Assembly (NCBI GenBank): GCA_050015275.1
Contig: JBEKBS010000020.1
Coordinates: forward strand, 1 to 48,775
DNA: 48,775 nt
Reading direction: 5' to 3'
DNA from: DATKJS01 sp050015275
GTDB lineage: Bacteria; Acidobacteriota; Aminicenantia; Aminicenantales; Saccharicenantaceae
The notes beneath the pieces are model-generated. The model was not told where the DNA came from. It saw only the letters and a program-made list of their open reading frames with translations, and made no database searches. A program made the position numbers and the translations under genes. Positions 10,465-18,922 of the stretch are shown piece by piece. Positions within the stretch are counted from its first letter, which is position 1, and every line of letters begins with the position of its first letter.

Positions 10465-11373
10465 GTGGAAAGAAAAACGTTCCCCCTGGACATCCGAGGG
10501 CGTCGTTTTTCCCTCGGCCCGACGACCTGGCTCATGGGGATCGTCAACGTCACACCCGATTCCTTCTCCGACGGGGGAGCTTTCTTCGACCCGGACCGCG
10601 CCGTCGAGCACGCGCTCGCTCTCGCCTGCGGAGGGGCGGACGTCCTCGACGTCGGCGGCGAGAGCACCCGGCCCGGCGCCCTTCCCGTCGCCGAAGAAGA
10701 GGAGCTCGGCCGTGTCCTCCCCGTCATCCGGAAGCTGAGGCCGAAAACCGGCGTCCTCATCTCGGTCGATACTGTGAAATCGGCCGTGGCCCGGGCGGCG
10801 CTCGACGCCGGCGCCGACATCGTCAACGATACGAGCGGCCTCCGGGCCGACCCCGCGATGGCGACGCTCGTCGCCCGATCCGGCGCGGCCGTCATCCTGA
10901 TGCACATGAAGGGCGTCCCGCGAAGCATGCAGGAGTCGCCCCATTACGACGACCTCTTCGCGGAGGTCAAGACGTTTCTCCGAGACCGGATCCGTGAAGC
11001 CGCAGCGGCCGGCATCCCGGCCGAGCGGATCGTCGTCGACCCGGGGATCGGTTTCGGGAAGACCACGGAACACAACCTCGCCCTCCTCAACGGTCTCGAC
11101 GCTTTTCAGGACCTTGGCCGGCCTGTCTGTGTCGGCTTCTCACAGAAGGCCTTCATCGGCCGGGTCCTGGGCCTGCCGCTGGGAGAGAGGCTCGAGGGGA
11201 CGATCGCGACGGCCGTCCTCAGCGTCAGCCGGGGCGCCCATATCCTGCGCGTTCACGACGTCGGGGCCGTGGCCAAGGCCGTCCGCGTCGCGGAGGCCAT
11301 CCTCGCCGCGCCGGTCAGCCCGTCCGCGGGCGAGAAAAACGGGAAGGACATGAAGGCGGCCCATGCTTGCTAA
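10465..11373 (+). CDS. folP: Dihydropteroate synthase
   Basis: A 302-aa enzyme that condenses p-aminobenzoate with the pterin pyrophosphate to give dihydropteroate in folate synthesis. Signature 1 is MGIVNVTPDSFSDGG near the N-terminus. Others are DVGGESTRPGA, SVDTVKSAVARAALDAGADIVND, and the C-terminal KAFIGRVLGLPLGERLEGT and RVHDV segments, so all TIM-barrel landmarks are present. I chose GTG 10465 because it falls directly after the ftsH stop (10457-10459) and yields the family's usual length; the open frame itself extends further upstream inside ftsH. The last 11 bp overlap cdaA, which points to translational coupling. The ftsH-folP-cdaA-ybbR-glmM order is common in bacteria. Confidence 0.95.
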   Translation: MERKTFPLDIRGRRFSLGPTTWLMGIVNVTPDSFSDGGAFFDPDRAVEHALALACGGADVLDVGGESTRPGALPVAEEEELGRVLPVIRKLRPKTGVLISVDTVKSAVARAALDAGADIVNDTSGLRADPAMATLVARSGAAVILMHMKGVPRSMQESPHYDDLFAEVKTFLRDRIREAAAAGIPAERIVVDPGIGFGKTTEHNLALLNGLDAFQDLGRPVCVGFSQKAFIGRVLGLPLGERLEGTIATAVLSVSRGAHILRVHDVGAVAKAVRVAEAILAAPVSPSAGEKNGKDMKAAHAC

Positions 11374-12136
11374 TTTTTGGATCATCCTCCGCCACACCAC
11401 GGTGCTGGATATCCTCGATATCTGCCTCATCGCCTTCATGATCTACTACGTCCTCCTCCTCATCAAGGACACGCGGGCCTATCAGGCGGCCGTCGGCCTC
11501 CTCCTCATCGCGGCGATCTATCTCCTGACGGTCTGGGGCCGGCTGAGCGTTTCGAACCGGATCATCCGGTCCTTTGTCAATTACATGATCATCGCCGTCA
11601 TCGTCCTCTTCCAGGGCGAGATCCGGAGGTTCCTGGCCGGGATCGGCTCCCGGACCTTCCGCAAACCCTTCGCCCTCAGGTCCCTGCAGGAGAAGCTCGA
11701 GGACCTGTTCTTCGCCGTCGATTACCTGTCCCAGAAGAGGATCGGGGCCCTGGTCGCCATCGAGAAGGAGATCTCCCTCTCGACCTACGCCGACCGCGGG
11801 GTCAAGGTCGACGCCCTTCTGTCCAAGGACCTTCTCGTGAGCATCTTCTTCCCCCACTCCCCGCTCCACGACGGGGCCGTTGTCATCCAGGGGAACCATA
11901 TCGTCTCCGCGGGCTGCCTTCTGCCCCTCCCGGCCGCCCACAAACTGGCGAGTCCCTTCCAGACCCGGACCCGGCACCTCGCCGCGATCGGACTCTCCGA
12001 GGAGACCGATGCGGCCGTCATCATCATCTCGGAGGAGACGGGCGACGTTTCCCTGGCCATCAAGGGGCGGCTCGAGAGATATGAGGACAGCGACGCGACG
12101 CAGAGGCGTCTGATCCAGTACTTGAGGGACCGATGA
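11363..12136 (+). CDS. cdaA: Diadenylate cyclase CdaA (c-di-AMP synthase)
   Basis: A 257-aa membrane-anchored diadenylate cyclase that makes c-di-AMP from two ATP. Three hydrophobic helices occupy residues about 13-33, 43-57 and 68-86, followed by the DisA_N-type cyclase domain (about 100-257). The DGA motif is HDGAVVIQGN (Asp170-Ala172). The second motif reads TRTRHLAAIGLSEETDA, so the usual RHR is RHL here, with Leu206 in place of the second Arg. The start overlaps folP by 11 bp, and the stop overlaps the ybbR start by 4 bp (ATGA). The neighbouring ybbR and glmM genes are its usual regulator and partner genes, linking c-di-AMP to cell-wall precursor supply. Confidence 0.92.
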   Translation: MLANFWIILRHTTVLDILDICLIAFMIYYVLLLIKDTRAYQAAVGLLLIAAIYLLTVWGRLSVSNRIIRSFVNYMIIAVIVLFQGEIRRFLAGIGSRTFRKPFALRSLQEKLEDLFFAVDYLSQKRIGALVAIEKEISLSTYADRGVKVDALLSKDLLVSIFFPHSPLHDGAVVIQGNHIVSAGCLLPLPAAHKLASPFQTRTRHLAAIGLSEETDAAVIIISEETGDVSLAIKGRLERYEDSDATQRRLIQYLRDR

Positions 12137-12834
12137 GACGGTATCTGAAGGGGCTCGTCGTCCGGAACTGGGGCCTGAAGCTCGTCTCCATCGTCCTGGC
12201 TTTGGCCCTCTGGCTCATCTTCGTGCCCGCGGACAAGATCCTTTCGGAAAAAACCCTGACCGTTCCCCTCGAAACGCGGAACACACCGGAGGGCATGGAG
12301 ATCGTGGAAAAATCGACGCCCACGGTCGACGTCACGGTCCGGGCCCCCAGCCGGATCCTCAAGGAGATCGGCCCGTCCACCCTCACGGCCCGGCTCGACC
12401 TCGAGCGGGCCACCGTCTACCAGCAGGAATACCCGCTGAACAACACCATGATCTCGCTTCCGCCCGGGGCCGACGTCATCGAGGTCAGGCCGAACAAGGC
12501 CCTGATCAAGCTGGAGCTGACCAAGGATGCGACCCTCGAAGTCCACCCCTCGCTCCGGGGCAAGGTCTTGCCCGGCTTCCGGATCTCGAAGATCGAAGTC
12601 ATGCCGAAAGCGGTCGAGGTCCGCGGCCCGGAGAGCAAGGTCAGGATCCGGGACGCGGTGACGACGGCGCCCGTCGACGTCACCAACTTGGCTCAGACGG
12701 CCGAATTCGACGTGGACATCATCCTTCCAAAGCCCGAGCTCCGGCTCATATCCGCCCGGACGACGGTCCGAGTCACGGTCACGGTCGAAGCGGACAAGGG
12801 AAATTCGAAAGCGGGCAATCCGGGGAGAAAGTAG
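12133..12834 (+). CDS. YbbR-domain protein, CdaA regulator-like
   Basis: A 233-aa protein with one N-terminal membrane anchor (about 15-32, KLVSIVLALALWLIFV) followed by extracytoplasmic YbbR repeats. Two repeats can be read: about 45-135 (VPLETRNTPEGMEIVEKSTPTVDVTVRAPS...) and about 136-222 (VHPSLRGKVLPGFRISKIEVMPKAVEVRGPESKV...). In Firmicutes the equivalent, CdaR, binds CdaA and tunes cyclase output. This protein is shorter than typical CdaR, which has about four repeats. The C-terminus is Lys/Arg-rich. It starts inside the cdaA stop (ATGA overlap) and is followed 13 bp later by glmM, so a cdaA-cdaR-glmM unit is conserved. Confidence 0.88.
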   Translation: MRRYLKGLVVRNWGLKLVSIVLALALWLIFVPADKILSEKTLTVPLETRNTPEGMEIVEKSTPTVDVTVRAPSRILKEIGPSTLTARLDLERATVYQQEYPLNNTMISLPPGADVIEVRPNKALIKLELTKDATLEVHPSLRGKVLPGFRISKIEVMPKAVEVRGPESKVRIRDAVTTAPVDVTNLAQTAEFDVDIILPKPELRLISARTTVRVTVTVEADKGNSKAGNPGRK

Positions 12835-12847
12835 CCGTCCTCAGGCC

Positions 12848-14197
12848 ATGGCGCAAAAGCTCTTCGGAACCGACGGGATCAGGGCCGTGGCCGGCCAATA
12901 CCCCCTGGACTATTCCTCCATCTGCGTCCTGGGCGGCGCCCTGGTCCGCCTCCTCCGCGGGAAAGGCCTGGAGCCCCGCGTCCTCATCGGGCGCGACACC
13001 CGGGAATCTGGCCCGTGGATGGAAAAGGCCCTCGTTCAGGGGATCCTCGAAGCGGGGGGGGAGGCGGATGCCGCGGGCGTCATCCCCACCTCGGCCGTGT
13101 CCTATCTCGCGCGCAAGAACACGTTCTCCGCGGGCATCGTCATCTCGGCCTCCCACAACCCGTTCCGGGACAACGGCATCAAGGTCTTTTCGCATGAGGG
13201 CGTCAAGATCCCTGACGGCTGGGAAGCGGAGCTCGAGGCGGCCATCCTCGGAACGCGGGAGGAGAAAAAGCCCGGGTCCCTGACGGTCGCCCCCGACCCG
13301 GGGCTCGTGGAGGAATACGCGGCCTATCTCAAGAGCCGTTTCGGAGCCGCGGGAAACGGCGGGACGAAGCTCAAGGTCCTTCTCGACTGCGCCAACGGCG
13401 CCAGCTCGGCCGTCGCCCCGCGCGTCCTGGGCGATCTCGGCTTTGAGGTCACCTCGATCAACGCGGCTCCCGACGGAACCAACATCAACCGGGGCTGCGG
13501 CTCCCTCCATCCGGAGGGGCTTGCCCGGGCGGTCGTCGAAGCGGGGGCCGCGCTCGGGATCGCCTATGACGGCGACGCGGACCGGGCCGTCTGGGTGGAC
13601 GAAAGCGGCCGGGTCAGGAACGGCGATCACACGCTTTTCGTCCAGGCCCTGGACATGAAAAAATCCGGCCGGCTCAGGTCGGGCTCGGTCGTGGCCACGA
13701 CGATGAGCAACATGGGCCTCGAGAAGGCGCTCGAGAAGGCCGGCATCGGGCTTGTCCGGACGCGTGTCGGCGACAAGTACGTCTATGAAGAGATGGTGGG
13801 GCGCGGGGCGAACCTCGGCGGCGAGCAGTCCGGCCACACGATCTTCCTCGACGACTTCCCGACCGGCGACGGCATCCTCACGTCCCTGAGAATGCTTGAG
13901 GCCATAGTGCGGCACGCCCGGCCGCTCTCCGCCCTGGTCCGGGAGATGGAGGAGTACCCCCAGGTCCTCGTCAATGTCCGCGTCTCCCGCAAGCCCGACT
14001 TCGAGGAGTTCCCCGAGATCGTGGAAGCCCTCCGGGCGGCCCGGAACCGGCTCAAGGACGAGGGCCGGATCGACCTCCGCTATTCAGGGACGGAGCCCCT
14101 GGCCAGGGTCATGGTCGAGGCCAGGGAGCAAAGCCTCGTCGACGCCTGCGCCGGGATGGTGGCCGAGGCCGTCCGGAAGCATCTCGGAGAGAAATAA
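12848..14197 (+). CDS. glmM: Phosphoglucosamine mutase
   Basis: A 449-aa alpha-phosphohexomutase that converts glucosamine-6-phosphate to glucosamine-1-phosphate for UDP-GlcNAc synthesis. It has KLFGTDGIRAVAG at the N-terminus, the active-site serine loop VISASHNPFRDNGIK (about 99-113), the metal loop AYDGDADRAVWVD, the sugar-binding loop GGEQSGHTIF and the C-terminal phosphate-binding loop RYSGTEPLARVMVE. Every domain is intact and the length is typical. It ends the c-di-AMP cluster, 13 bp after ybbR. In Firmicutes c-di-AMP cyclase and GlmM interact physically, so co-expression is expected. Confidence 0.97.
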   Translation: MAQKLFGTDGIRAVAGQYPLDYSSICVLGGALVRLLRGKGLEPRVLIGRDTRESGPWMEKALVQGILEAGGEADAAGVIPTSAVSYLARKNTFSAGIVISASHNPFRDNGIKVFSHEGVKIPDGWEAELEAAILGTREEKKPGSLTVAPDPGLVEEYAAYLKSRFGAAGNGGTKLKVLLDCANGASSAVAPRVLGDLGFEVTSINAAPDGTNINRGCGSLHPEGLARAVVEAGAALGIAYDGDADRAVWVDESGRVRNGDHTLFVQALDMKKSGRLRSGSVVATTMSNMGLEKALEKAGIGLVRTRVGDKYVYEEMVGRGANLGGEQSGHTIFLDDFPTGDGILTSLRMLEAIVRHARPLSALVREMEEYPQVLVNVRVSRKPDFEEFPEIVEALRAARNRLKDEGRIDLRYSGTEPLARVMVEAREQSLVDACAGMVAEAVRKHLGEK

Positions 14198-14226
14198 ATA
14201 GGAATGCCCCCTTTTGGGAGGTCCTC

Positions 14227-14940
14227 ATGAGACTCGCGCTCAACATCGACCATTTCGCGACCCTGCGGGAGGCCCGGAAAGGAACGGAGCCGGAGCCCGT
14301 CCTCGTGGCCTTGCTCGCGGAGCAGGCGGGCGCCCACGGCATCGTCTGCCACATCCGGGGCGACAGGCGGCACATCAAGGAGCGGGACCTGCGCCTCCTC
14401 AGGGACACGGTCAAGACCAAGCTGAACATCGAGATGGCTGCGACGGACGAGATGAAAAGGATCGCCCTGGACATCGGTCCGGACGTCGTGTCGCTTGTCC
14501 CGGAGCGGCCCGAGGAATTGACGACGGAAGGCGGCCTGAAGGTCGCCGGGAATGCGAAACGCCTCGGACCGCCTATCAGGGATCTCAAGAAGGCAGGCAT
14601 CCGTGTCAGCATCTTCATCGACCCGGACCTCCGGGAGATCGGGGCGGCCGCGGAGCTCGGGGTCGACCTCGTCGAGATCAACACGGGGAAATACGCGGAG
14701 TCAAAGCCTGGCAAGCCGCAGGACCAAGCCCTCGCCGCCGTCCAGAGGGCGGCCGAGTTCGGGGCGTCGAAGGGCCTCGAGATCCACGGCGGCCACGGGC
14801 TCGATTACCGGAACGTCCTGCCCATCGTCGCCATCCCTCAGATGACGGAGCTTTCGATCGGGTTCTCCATCGTCGCCAGGGCGGCGGTCGTCGGGGTCAA
14901 GAGGGCGGTTAAGGAAATGCTCGCCCTTTGGGGAAAATAA
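14227..14940 (+). CDS. pdxJ: Pyridoxine 5'-phosphate synthase
   Basis: A 237-aa TIM-barrel enzyme that closes the vitamin B6 ring from 1-deoxyxylulose-5-phosphate and 3-amino-1-hydroxyacetone phosphate. The start RLALNIDHFATLREARKG is diagnostic, followed by GAHGIVCHIRGDRRHIKERD, NIEMAATDEM, LVPERPEELTTEGGL, and the C-terminal HGGHGLDYRNVLPI and IGFSIVARAAVVGV. Length and motifs are standard. ATG 14227 has a GGGAGG site at good spacing, 29 bp after glmM. It indicates de novo B6 synthesis by the DXP-dependent route. The hydrolase gene follows only 6 bp later. Confidence 0.97.
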   Translation: MRLALNIDHFATLREARKGTEPEPVLVALLAEQAGAHGIVCHIRGDRRHIKERDLRLLRDTVKTKLNIEMAATDEMKRIALDIGPDVVSLVPERPEELTTEGGLKVAGNAKRLGPPIRDLKKAGIRVSIFIDPDLREIGAAAELGVDLVEINTGKYAESKPGKPQDQALAAVQRAAEFGASKGLEIHGGHGLDYRNVLPIVAIPQMTELSIGFSIVARAAVVGVKRAVKEMLALWGK

Positions 14941-14946
14941 GTATCC

Positions 14947-16173
14947 ATGGACGTCCACATCCATATCGACCGGCTCAAGAAGGACCTTGAGGAGCTCGGC
15001 CGGATCGGCCGCGATGCGGGGGGCGGGGTCAGCCGTCCGTCGTTCAGCCCCGCCGACCTCGAGGCCCGGGCCTGGCTCAGAAAAAGGATCGAGGCGGCCG
15101 GCCTCCTCTACAGGCAGGACGGGGCCGGAAACCAGTTCGGCCGGATCGAGGGAGCGGGGAAGACCGTCATGGCCGGCTCGCACATCGATACCGTCGTCAA
15201 CGGCGGGATGTTCGACGGCGCCGCCGGCGTCCTGGCTGCCCTGGAATGTCTGCGGAGGATCCGGGAGGAAAAAATCCCCAGGACTAGGCCCCTCGAGGTC
15301 GCATCGTTCACGGACGAGGAAGGCAACCTCGTCGGCGATTTCCTGGGGAGCCGGGCGTTCATGGGGCTCCTCGACAAGGACGAGATCACGAACGGCCGCA
15401 CGGCTTTCGGCCTGGGTCTCAAGGACATCCTGAAGGGCACGGAATTCTCCATCGAAACGATCCTCGAAGCGCACGAGACGCGGCCGGACCTTGAGGCCTA
15501 TCTCGAGCTTCACATCGAGCAGGGGTCTGTCCTCGAAGACGAAGGCGTGTCCCTCGGCATCGTCGAAAGGATCGCCGGGAAGCATTACCGGCAGTGTTCG
15601 TTCATCGGCCAGGCCGCCCACGCCGGGACGACACCCCTCGAGCTGAGGCAGGACGCGTTCCTGGGTCTCGCCGATTTCGCGTTGAAGGCGACCCAGCATG
15701 TCGCCACCCGGCATTACGGGAGCATGGAGACGATCGGCCGGGTCGTCCTCCATCCCGGGGCCTTCAGCGTCGTCCCGGCCCGGGCCGATTTCACCTTCGA
15801 ATTCCGGAGCCCGGATGCCGCGGCCCTTAAGGCGCTCGAGTCCGAGCTGTTCACGATCGCAGCGGACGTGGCCTCGACGAGGGGGCTCGGATTCGTTTCC
15901 CGTGTCGTCGACGAGACGATTCCCGTGGCGACAGCTCCGCGCCTGGTCGGGATCCTGGAAGAGGAATGCGCGGCCCTCGGCTATCCGGCGATGAAGCTCA
16001 CGAGCGGAGCCGGCCACGACGCCCAGATCCTCGCCTCGGCCTTCGATTCGGGCCTGATCTTCATCCCCTGCGCCGACGGGGTCAGCCATTCGCCGGCCGA
16101 GAAGATTGACTGGGACGACCTCGAGAAGGGCGCCGACCTGCTCCTGCGGACGCTCGTCCGCCTGGCCCAATAA
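14947..16173 (+). CDS. M20-family amidohydrolase (N-carbamoyl-amino acid/allantoate hydrolase-like)
   Basis: A 408-aa zinc amidase of the AllC/HyuC/beta-ureidopropionase branch of M20. Conserved metal motifs: GSHIDTVVNGGMFDGAAGVLAA (first His and bridging Asp), SFTDEEGNLVGDFLGSRAFMG (catalytic and metal Glu), ELHIEQGSVLED (His), and the C-terminal TSGAGHDAQILAS (His). The dimerisation lid (about 205-320) contains GQAAHAGTTPLELRQD. Likely substrates are N-carbamoyl amino acids or ureido acids, giving an amino acid plus CO2 and ammonia, but the exact one cannot be told. It starts 6 bp after pdxJ, so it is probably the last gene of this operon. It converges with the cytochrome-like gene, with 4 bp between stops. 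Confidence 0.88.
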   Translation: MDVHIHIDRLKKDLEELGRIGRDAGGGVSRPSFSPADLEARAWLRKRIEAAGLLYRQDGAGNQFGRIEGAGKTVMAGSHIDTVVNGGMFDGAAGVLAALECLRRIREEKIPRTRPLEVASFTDEEGNLVGDFLGSRAFMGLLDKDEITNGRTAFGLGLKDILKGTEFSIETILEAHETRPDLEAYLELHIEQGSVLEDEGVSLGIVERIAGKHYRQCSFIGQAAHAGTTPLELRQDAFLGLADFALKATQHVATRHYGSMETIGRVVLHPGAFSVVPARADFTFEFRSPDAAALKALESELFTIAADVASTRGLGFVSRVVDETIPVATAPRLVGILEEECAALGYPAMKLTSGAGHDAQILASAFDSGLIFIPCADGVSHSPAEKIDWDDLEKGADLLLRTLVRLAQ

Positions 16174-16177
16174 GGCC

Positions 16178-17374
16178 TTATCTCTTCGAAACGCCGCGGC
16201 CGTAGATCACGGTCCGGCGGTCCGTAATGAGGGGCCAGCTGTTCCTCCAATCGTATTCTTCGAACCCCTTGGGCACGGGATTGACCCGGATGACGCAGGC
16301 GCCCCGGACGCAGGCCCCGGCGTTGTGATCGATCTTGGGGTTGAAATCCCAGCCGTCGCCGTATGTTTTGGCTTTCAGGGGCCTGTCCGGACGTCCGGGT
16401 TTTGACGGGTCGCCCATGAGGTCGCGCTGGGGCTTGACCAGCCGGAACGGGCCTTCGCCGGCCAGCTTGCCTGTCCCTTTTTCGTAGGAAGCGATGTCGA
16501 GCGGTTTCCCCTCGCGCTCGAAGGCCAGCAGAAGCCAGGGGACCTGCGGGATTTCCCGGCCGTCGCTCACTCCGGGAGGAATGAGCTCCGGATACTTGAC
16601 GAACGCCCTGTCCGTGTTCTTGAAGGCGGCCGGGCCAGCGTAGAAATGGCCGCGGGGAAACGGCCGGGTCACATCGTCGATCGTGAAATCGATGTTGTAG
16701 CCGTCGGGGGCGAACACCGTGATCCCTTCGACGCCCTTGAGGTTGACGCCCGCCGCCGCCAGCAGGTCCAGGATCTTGACGCCTGTGTAGGTCACATAAT
16801 CGTCCGTCGGCTCCTTGGTCGTGTTCATCAGCATGAACTGCTTCACGGCCGGGAGCTTGCGGATAGCGTCCCACGGGAGGGAGACGAACGGCGCCAGGGG
16901 CTGACCCGGCCGGCTGGCCGGGTCTCCGGGGTAGCGCAGGTCGGCGATCTCGGCCTCGTTTGTGAACCCGTCGCCGTCCGAGTCGAGTTTGGCGATCCCG
17001 GCCAGGGCCTCGACTGTCCGTCCGGCATTTTCGTAGGCCAGGCCGTAGGAGTTCAGGGTGGCCTCGTAGTCGGCGGGGACGCCGGTGTGGTACTTCGGAT
17101 TCGGATACTGGAGGAGATGGCAGTAGCCGCAGGGGCTATATTCCCGCTCCGTGTCCGTCCCCATGACACCTGCCCGGTGGCAGGTCTGGCAATCGTCCAG
17201 ACGCGTGCCGGCGGCCTTGGGGTATTGCCGGATGAAGTTGTTGATGTCCATGTCGTTCTCGTGGCCGACGTAGGCCCTCGACGACGCCGCCTTCTGTGGG
17301 ACCGCGGCGACAAGTGCCAGGGATAGCGCCGATGCCGTGCATAGGACCGTCAGGATCAAGGTTTTTTTCCACAT
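16178..17374 (-). CDS. Diheme c-type protein with EF-hand-like loop and sulfite-oxidase-like C-terminal segment
   Basis: A 398-aa exported protein. The signal peptide occupies residues about 3-25 (KKTLILTVLCTASALSLALV). Two c-type heme sites follow: CQTCH and CGYCH, with other His residues for axial ligation. Next is a calcium-loop-like LDSDGDGFTNEAEI. The C-terminal two-thirds contains DGYNIDFTIDDV, KPLDIASYEKG and GEGPFRLVKPQRD. The last resembles the GEGPxRLVxP strand of sulfite-oxidase/YedY-type domains, but no pterin-binding cysteine is evident. A periplasmic electron-transfer or redox-sensing role is inferred. Start: ATG 17374 sits 5 nt after a GGAGG site, while the adjacent in-frame ATG 17377 is too close to it. 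A TTGCAT-17-TAATAT promoter lies at 17407-17435. It is not one of the heme families I can name. Confidence 0.75.
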   Translation of the reverse strand: MWKKTLILTVLCTASALSLALVAAVPQKAASSRAYVGHENDMDINNFIRQYPKAAGTRLDDCQTCHRAGVMGTDTEREYSPCGYCHLLQYPNPKYHTGVPADYEATLNSYGLAYENAGRTVEALAGIAKLDSDGDGFTNEAEIADLRYPGDPASRPGQPLAPFVSLPWDAIRKLPAVKQFMLMNTTKEPTDDYVTYTGVKILDLLAAAGVNLKGVEGITVFAPDGYNIDFTIDDVTRPFPRGHFYAGPAAFKNTDRAFVKYPELIPPGVSDGREIPQVPWLLLAFEREGKPLDIASYEKGTGKLAGEGPFRLVKPQRDLMGDPSKPGRPDRPLKAKTYGDGWDFNPKIDHNAGACVRGACVIRVNPVPKGFEEYDWRNSWPLITDRRTVIYGRGVSKR

Positions 17375-17406
17375 CATGTCCTCCGTCGAGGATGTTAAGA
17401 AAAGCC

Positions 17407-17435
17407 ATATTAAGGCAATGTTAATCTTGATGCAA
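17407..17435 (-). promoter_or_regulatory. Predicted sigma70-type promoter of the diheme protein gene
   Basis: On the minus strand: -35 TTGCAT (17435-17430), a 17-bp spacer and -10 TAATAT (17412-17407). The predicted leader is about 25 nt and contains the GGAGG site. The rest of the 314-bp gap to dus (17378-17691) holds a short TCCCT/AGGGA hairpin near 17491-17507 and no gene or riboswitch that I recognise. Confidence 0.45.
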
Positions 17436-17655
17436 TCCTTAAGTGAAGCTTCGGTGACGGTTTTCGCTCTGCATAAGGTTGAGCTCGGGGGATTCCCTCC
17501 GGCAGGGAGCGGATTCTGAGGAGCGACCGGCAGAAGTACGATCGAGTCTTGGACCTTTCTTTTGGGCAGCTCCGGGAACACCCCCTGCGCATTCTATTTA
17601 AATCGCTTCAACCCTCACCACGTTCGAGCGGAGAGGAAGAAAACGCCTCAGCCCA

Positions 17656-17684
17656 TATTAAAAAAATGAAAGACCCGCTATACT
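17656..17684 (+). promoter_or_regulatory. Predicted promoter for leaderless dus transcript
   Basis: The -10 TATACT (17679-17684) ends 7 bp before the GTG at 17692, and the -35 position (17656-17661) reads TATTAA. Transcription would begin at or next to the start codon. No ribosome site exists in the 20 bases before the GTG. Confidence 0.45.
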
Positions 17685-17691
17685 GACATCC

Positions 17692-18693
17692 GTGACAACC
17701 GCGCTCAAGCCGCTCCGGATCGGGGCGATCGCCGTCGATTTTCCCGTGGTCCTGGCGGCCCTCGCCGGTTACACCGACCTTCCCTACCGGCTCATCTGCC
17801 GGTCCTGTTCCGCACCCTACACGGCGACCGAGGCCATGCTCGACAAGCAAGTGCTTCTCGAAGGGAAGCTCCGCAAGAGGCTCATCCGTCTCGATCCGGC
17901 CGATCATCCGGTCGCCGGCCAGATCATGGGCAACGACCCCGGCACGATGGCCCGGGCGGCCGCCGCGCTCCGCGGGATGGGCTTCGACGTCGTCGACCTC
18001 AATTTCGCCTGCCCCGTCAGGAAAGTCATCAGCCGGAACCGCGGCGGCGCGCTGATGAAGGACCCGCGACGGGCGCTGGACATCGTCCGGGCCGTGCTCG
18101 AGGCCGTCCCCGACAGGCCGGTCACGATCAAGCTCCGACGGGCCTTCCTCGAGGCCGACGAAAAACGCGGGACCTTTTGGACGATCGCCCGCGGGGCGTT
18201 CGAGGCCGGAGCGGCGGCGATCTGCGTCCACGGCCGCAGCGTCGAACAGAAATACCGGGGCCGGGCCGACTGGGAATTCCTGGCCGAAGTGAAGCGTGAA
18301 TTCCCCGGGCAAACCATCATCGGTTCGGGCGACGTCCATGCCCCGGCCGACGCCCTGAGGATGCTCGAGGGGACGGGCGTCGACGGCGTCGCCGCCGCCC
18401 GCGGCGCAGTCGGCAACCCCTGGTTCTTCAGCCAGGCGCGGGACCTCGCCGCCGGCCGGCAGATCCATCAGCCCGGTCTCGGCGAACAGCGCGAGCTCAT
18501 TTTGCGCCATTTCCGGCTGGCCTCGGAGGCTTACGACCCCAGGCGCGGGCTCAAGATCCTCCGCCATTTCTCCCTCCAGTACGCCAAGATGCATCCCCGC
18601 CGGACCGACCTCCGGAACGCCCTTGTCGCTGTCAGGACCGAAGAGCAATGGCGAGCCGTGATCGATGATTTTTACGGGGTCGGACCAAATTAA
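17692..18693 (+). CDS. dus: tRNA-dihydrouridine synthase
   Basis: A 333-aa FMN enzyme that reduces uridine to dihydrouridine in tRNA D-loops. It has VVLAALAGYTDLPYRLICRSC (FMN phosphate side), GQIMGNDP, DLNFACPVRKVISRNRGGALMKDP with the catalytic Cys, VTIKLRRA, ICVHGRSVEQKYRGRADWE, GSGDVHAPADA and AARGAVGNPWFF. All are typical Dus landmarks in the right order. The C-terminal helical tRNA-binding domain is present. Subtype (DusA, B or C) is not clear, although the overall length is DusB-like. The GTG start has no ribosome site and sits 7 bp after a -10, so the mRNA is probably leaderless. The gene ends upstream of the tungsten-operon leader. Confidence 0.93.
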   Translation: MTTALKPLRIGAIAVDFPVVLAALAGYTDLPYRLICRSCSAPYTATEAMLDKQVLLEGKLRKRLIRLDPADHPVAGQIMGNDPGTMARAAAALRGMGFDVVDLNFACPVRKVISRNRGGALMKDPRRALDIVRAVLEAVPDRPVTIKLRRAFLEADEKRGTFWTIARGAFEAGAAAICVHGRSVEQKYRGRADWEFLAEVKREFPGQTIIGSGDVHAPADALRMLEGTGVDGVAAARGAVGNPWFFSQARDLAAGRQIHQPGLGEQRELILRHFRLASEAYDPRRGLKILRHFSLQYAKMHPRRTDLRNALVAVRTEEQWRAVIDDFYGVGPN

Positions 18694-18819
18694 CCATCAC
18701 AAAATAAAATGGCGTTAATTTATGGCTCTTGATGCGCCTGAAGCCCTTCTTTCAGGGGTCAAAAACGCGGACTTAAGGCACCGAGTCTTTACTTGCCCCG
18801 CCCGATATGGTATTCCTTG

Positions 18820-18917
18820 GAATGCTCCGAGCCGAAGGCGCTACAGCCCGGCCGCCACGCCCTTCGACCGACAGGGAGGAGCGGGAAACGGCTCCTCCTT
18901 CCGTGATTGTAAAGGAG
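18820..18917 (+). promoter_or_regulatory. Candidate molybdenum/tungsten-cofactor riboswitch with Shine-Dalgarno switch
   Basis: The 229-bp gap before tupA contains a compact structured segment. GAGCCG (18829-18834) can pair with CGGCTC (18889-18894). This encloses a stem CGAAGGCG (18833-18840) with CGCCCTTCG (18858-18866). Two alternative pairings follow. GGAGGAGC (18875-18882) pairs with GCTCCTCC (18891-18898), or CTCCTT (18895-18900) pairs with AAGGAG (18912-18917), the tupA ribosome site. The two are mutually exclusive, as expected of a translational switch. Position upstream of tungstate uptake and pterin-cofactor genes suggests the Moco/Tuco RNA class. That class call is inference, not a covariance-model result. 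Confidence 0.55.
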
Positions 18918-18922
18918 ATATC

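Noticed and set aside
17378..17691. Riboswitch in the gap upstream of the diheme gene
   Set aside because: Only a short TCCCT/AGGGA hairpin; no known aptamer pattern.
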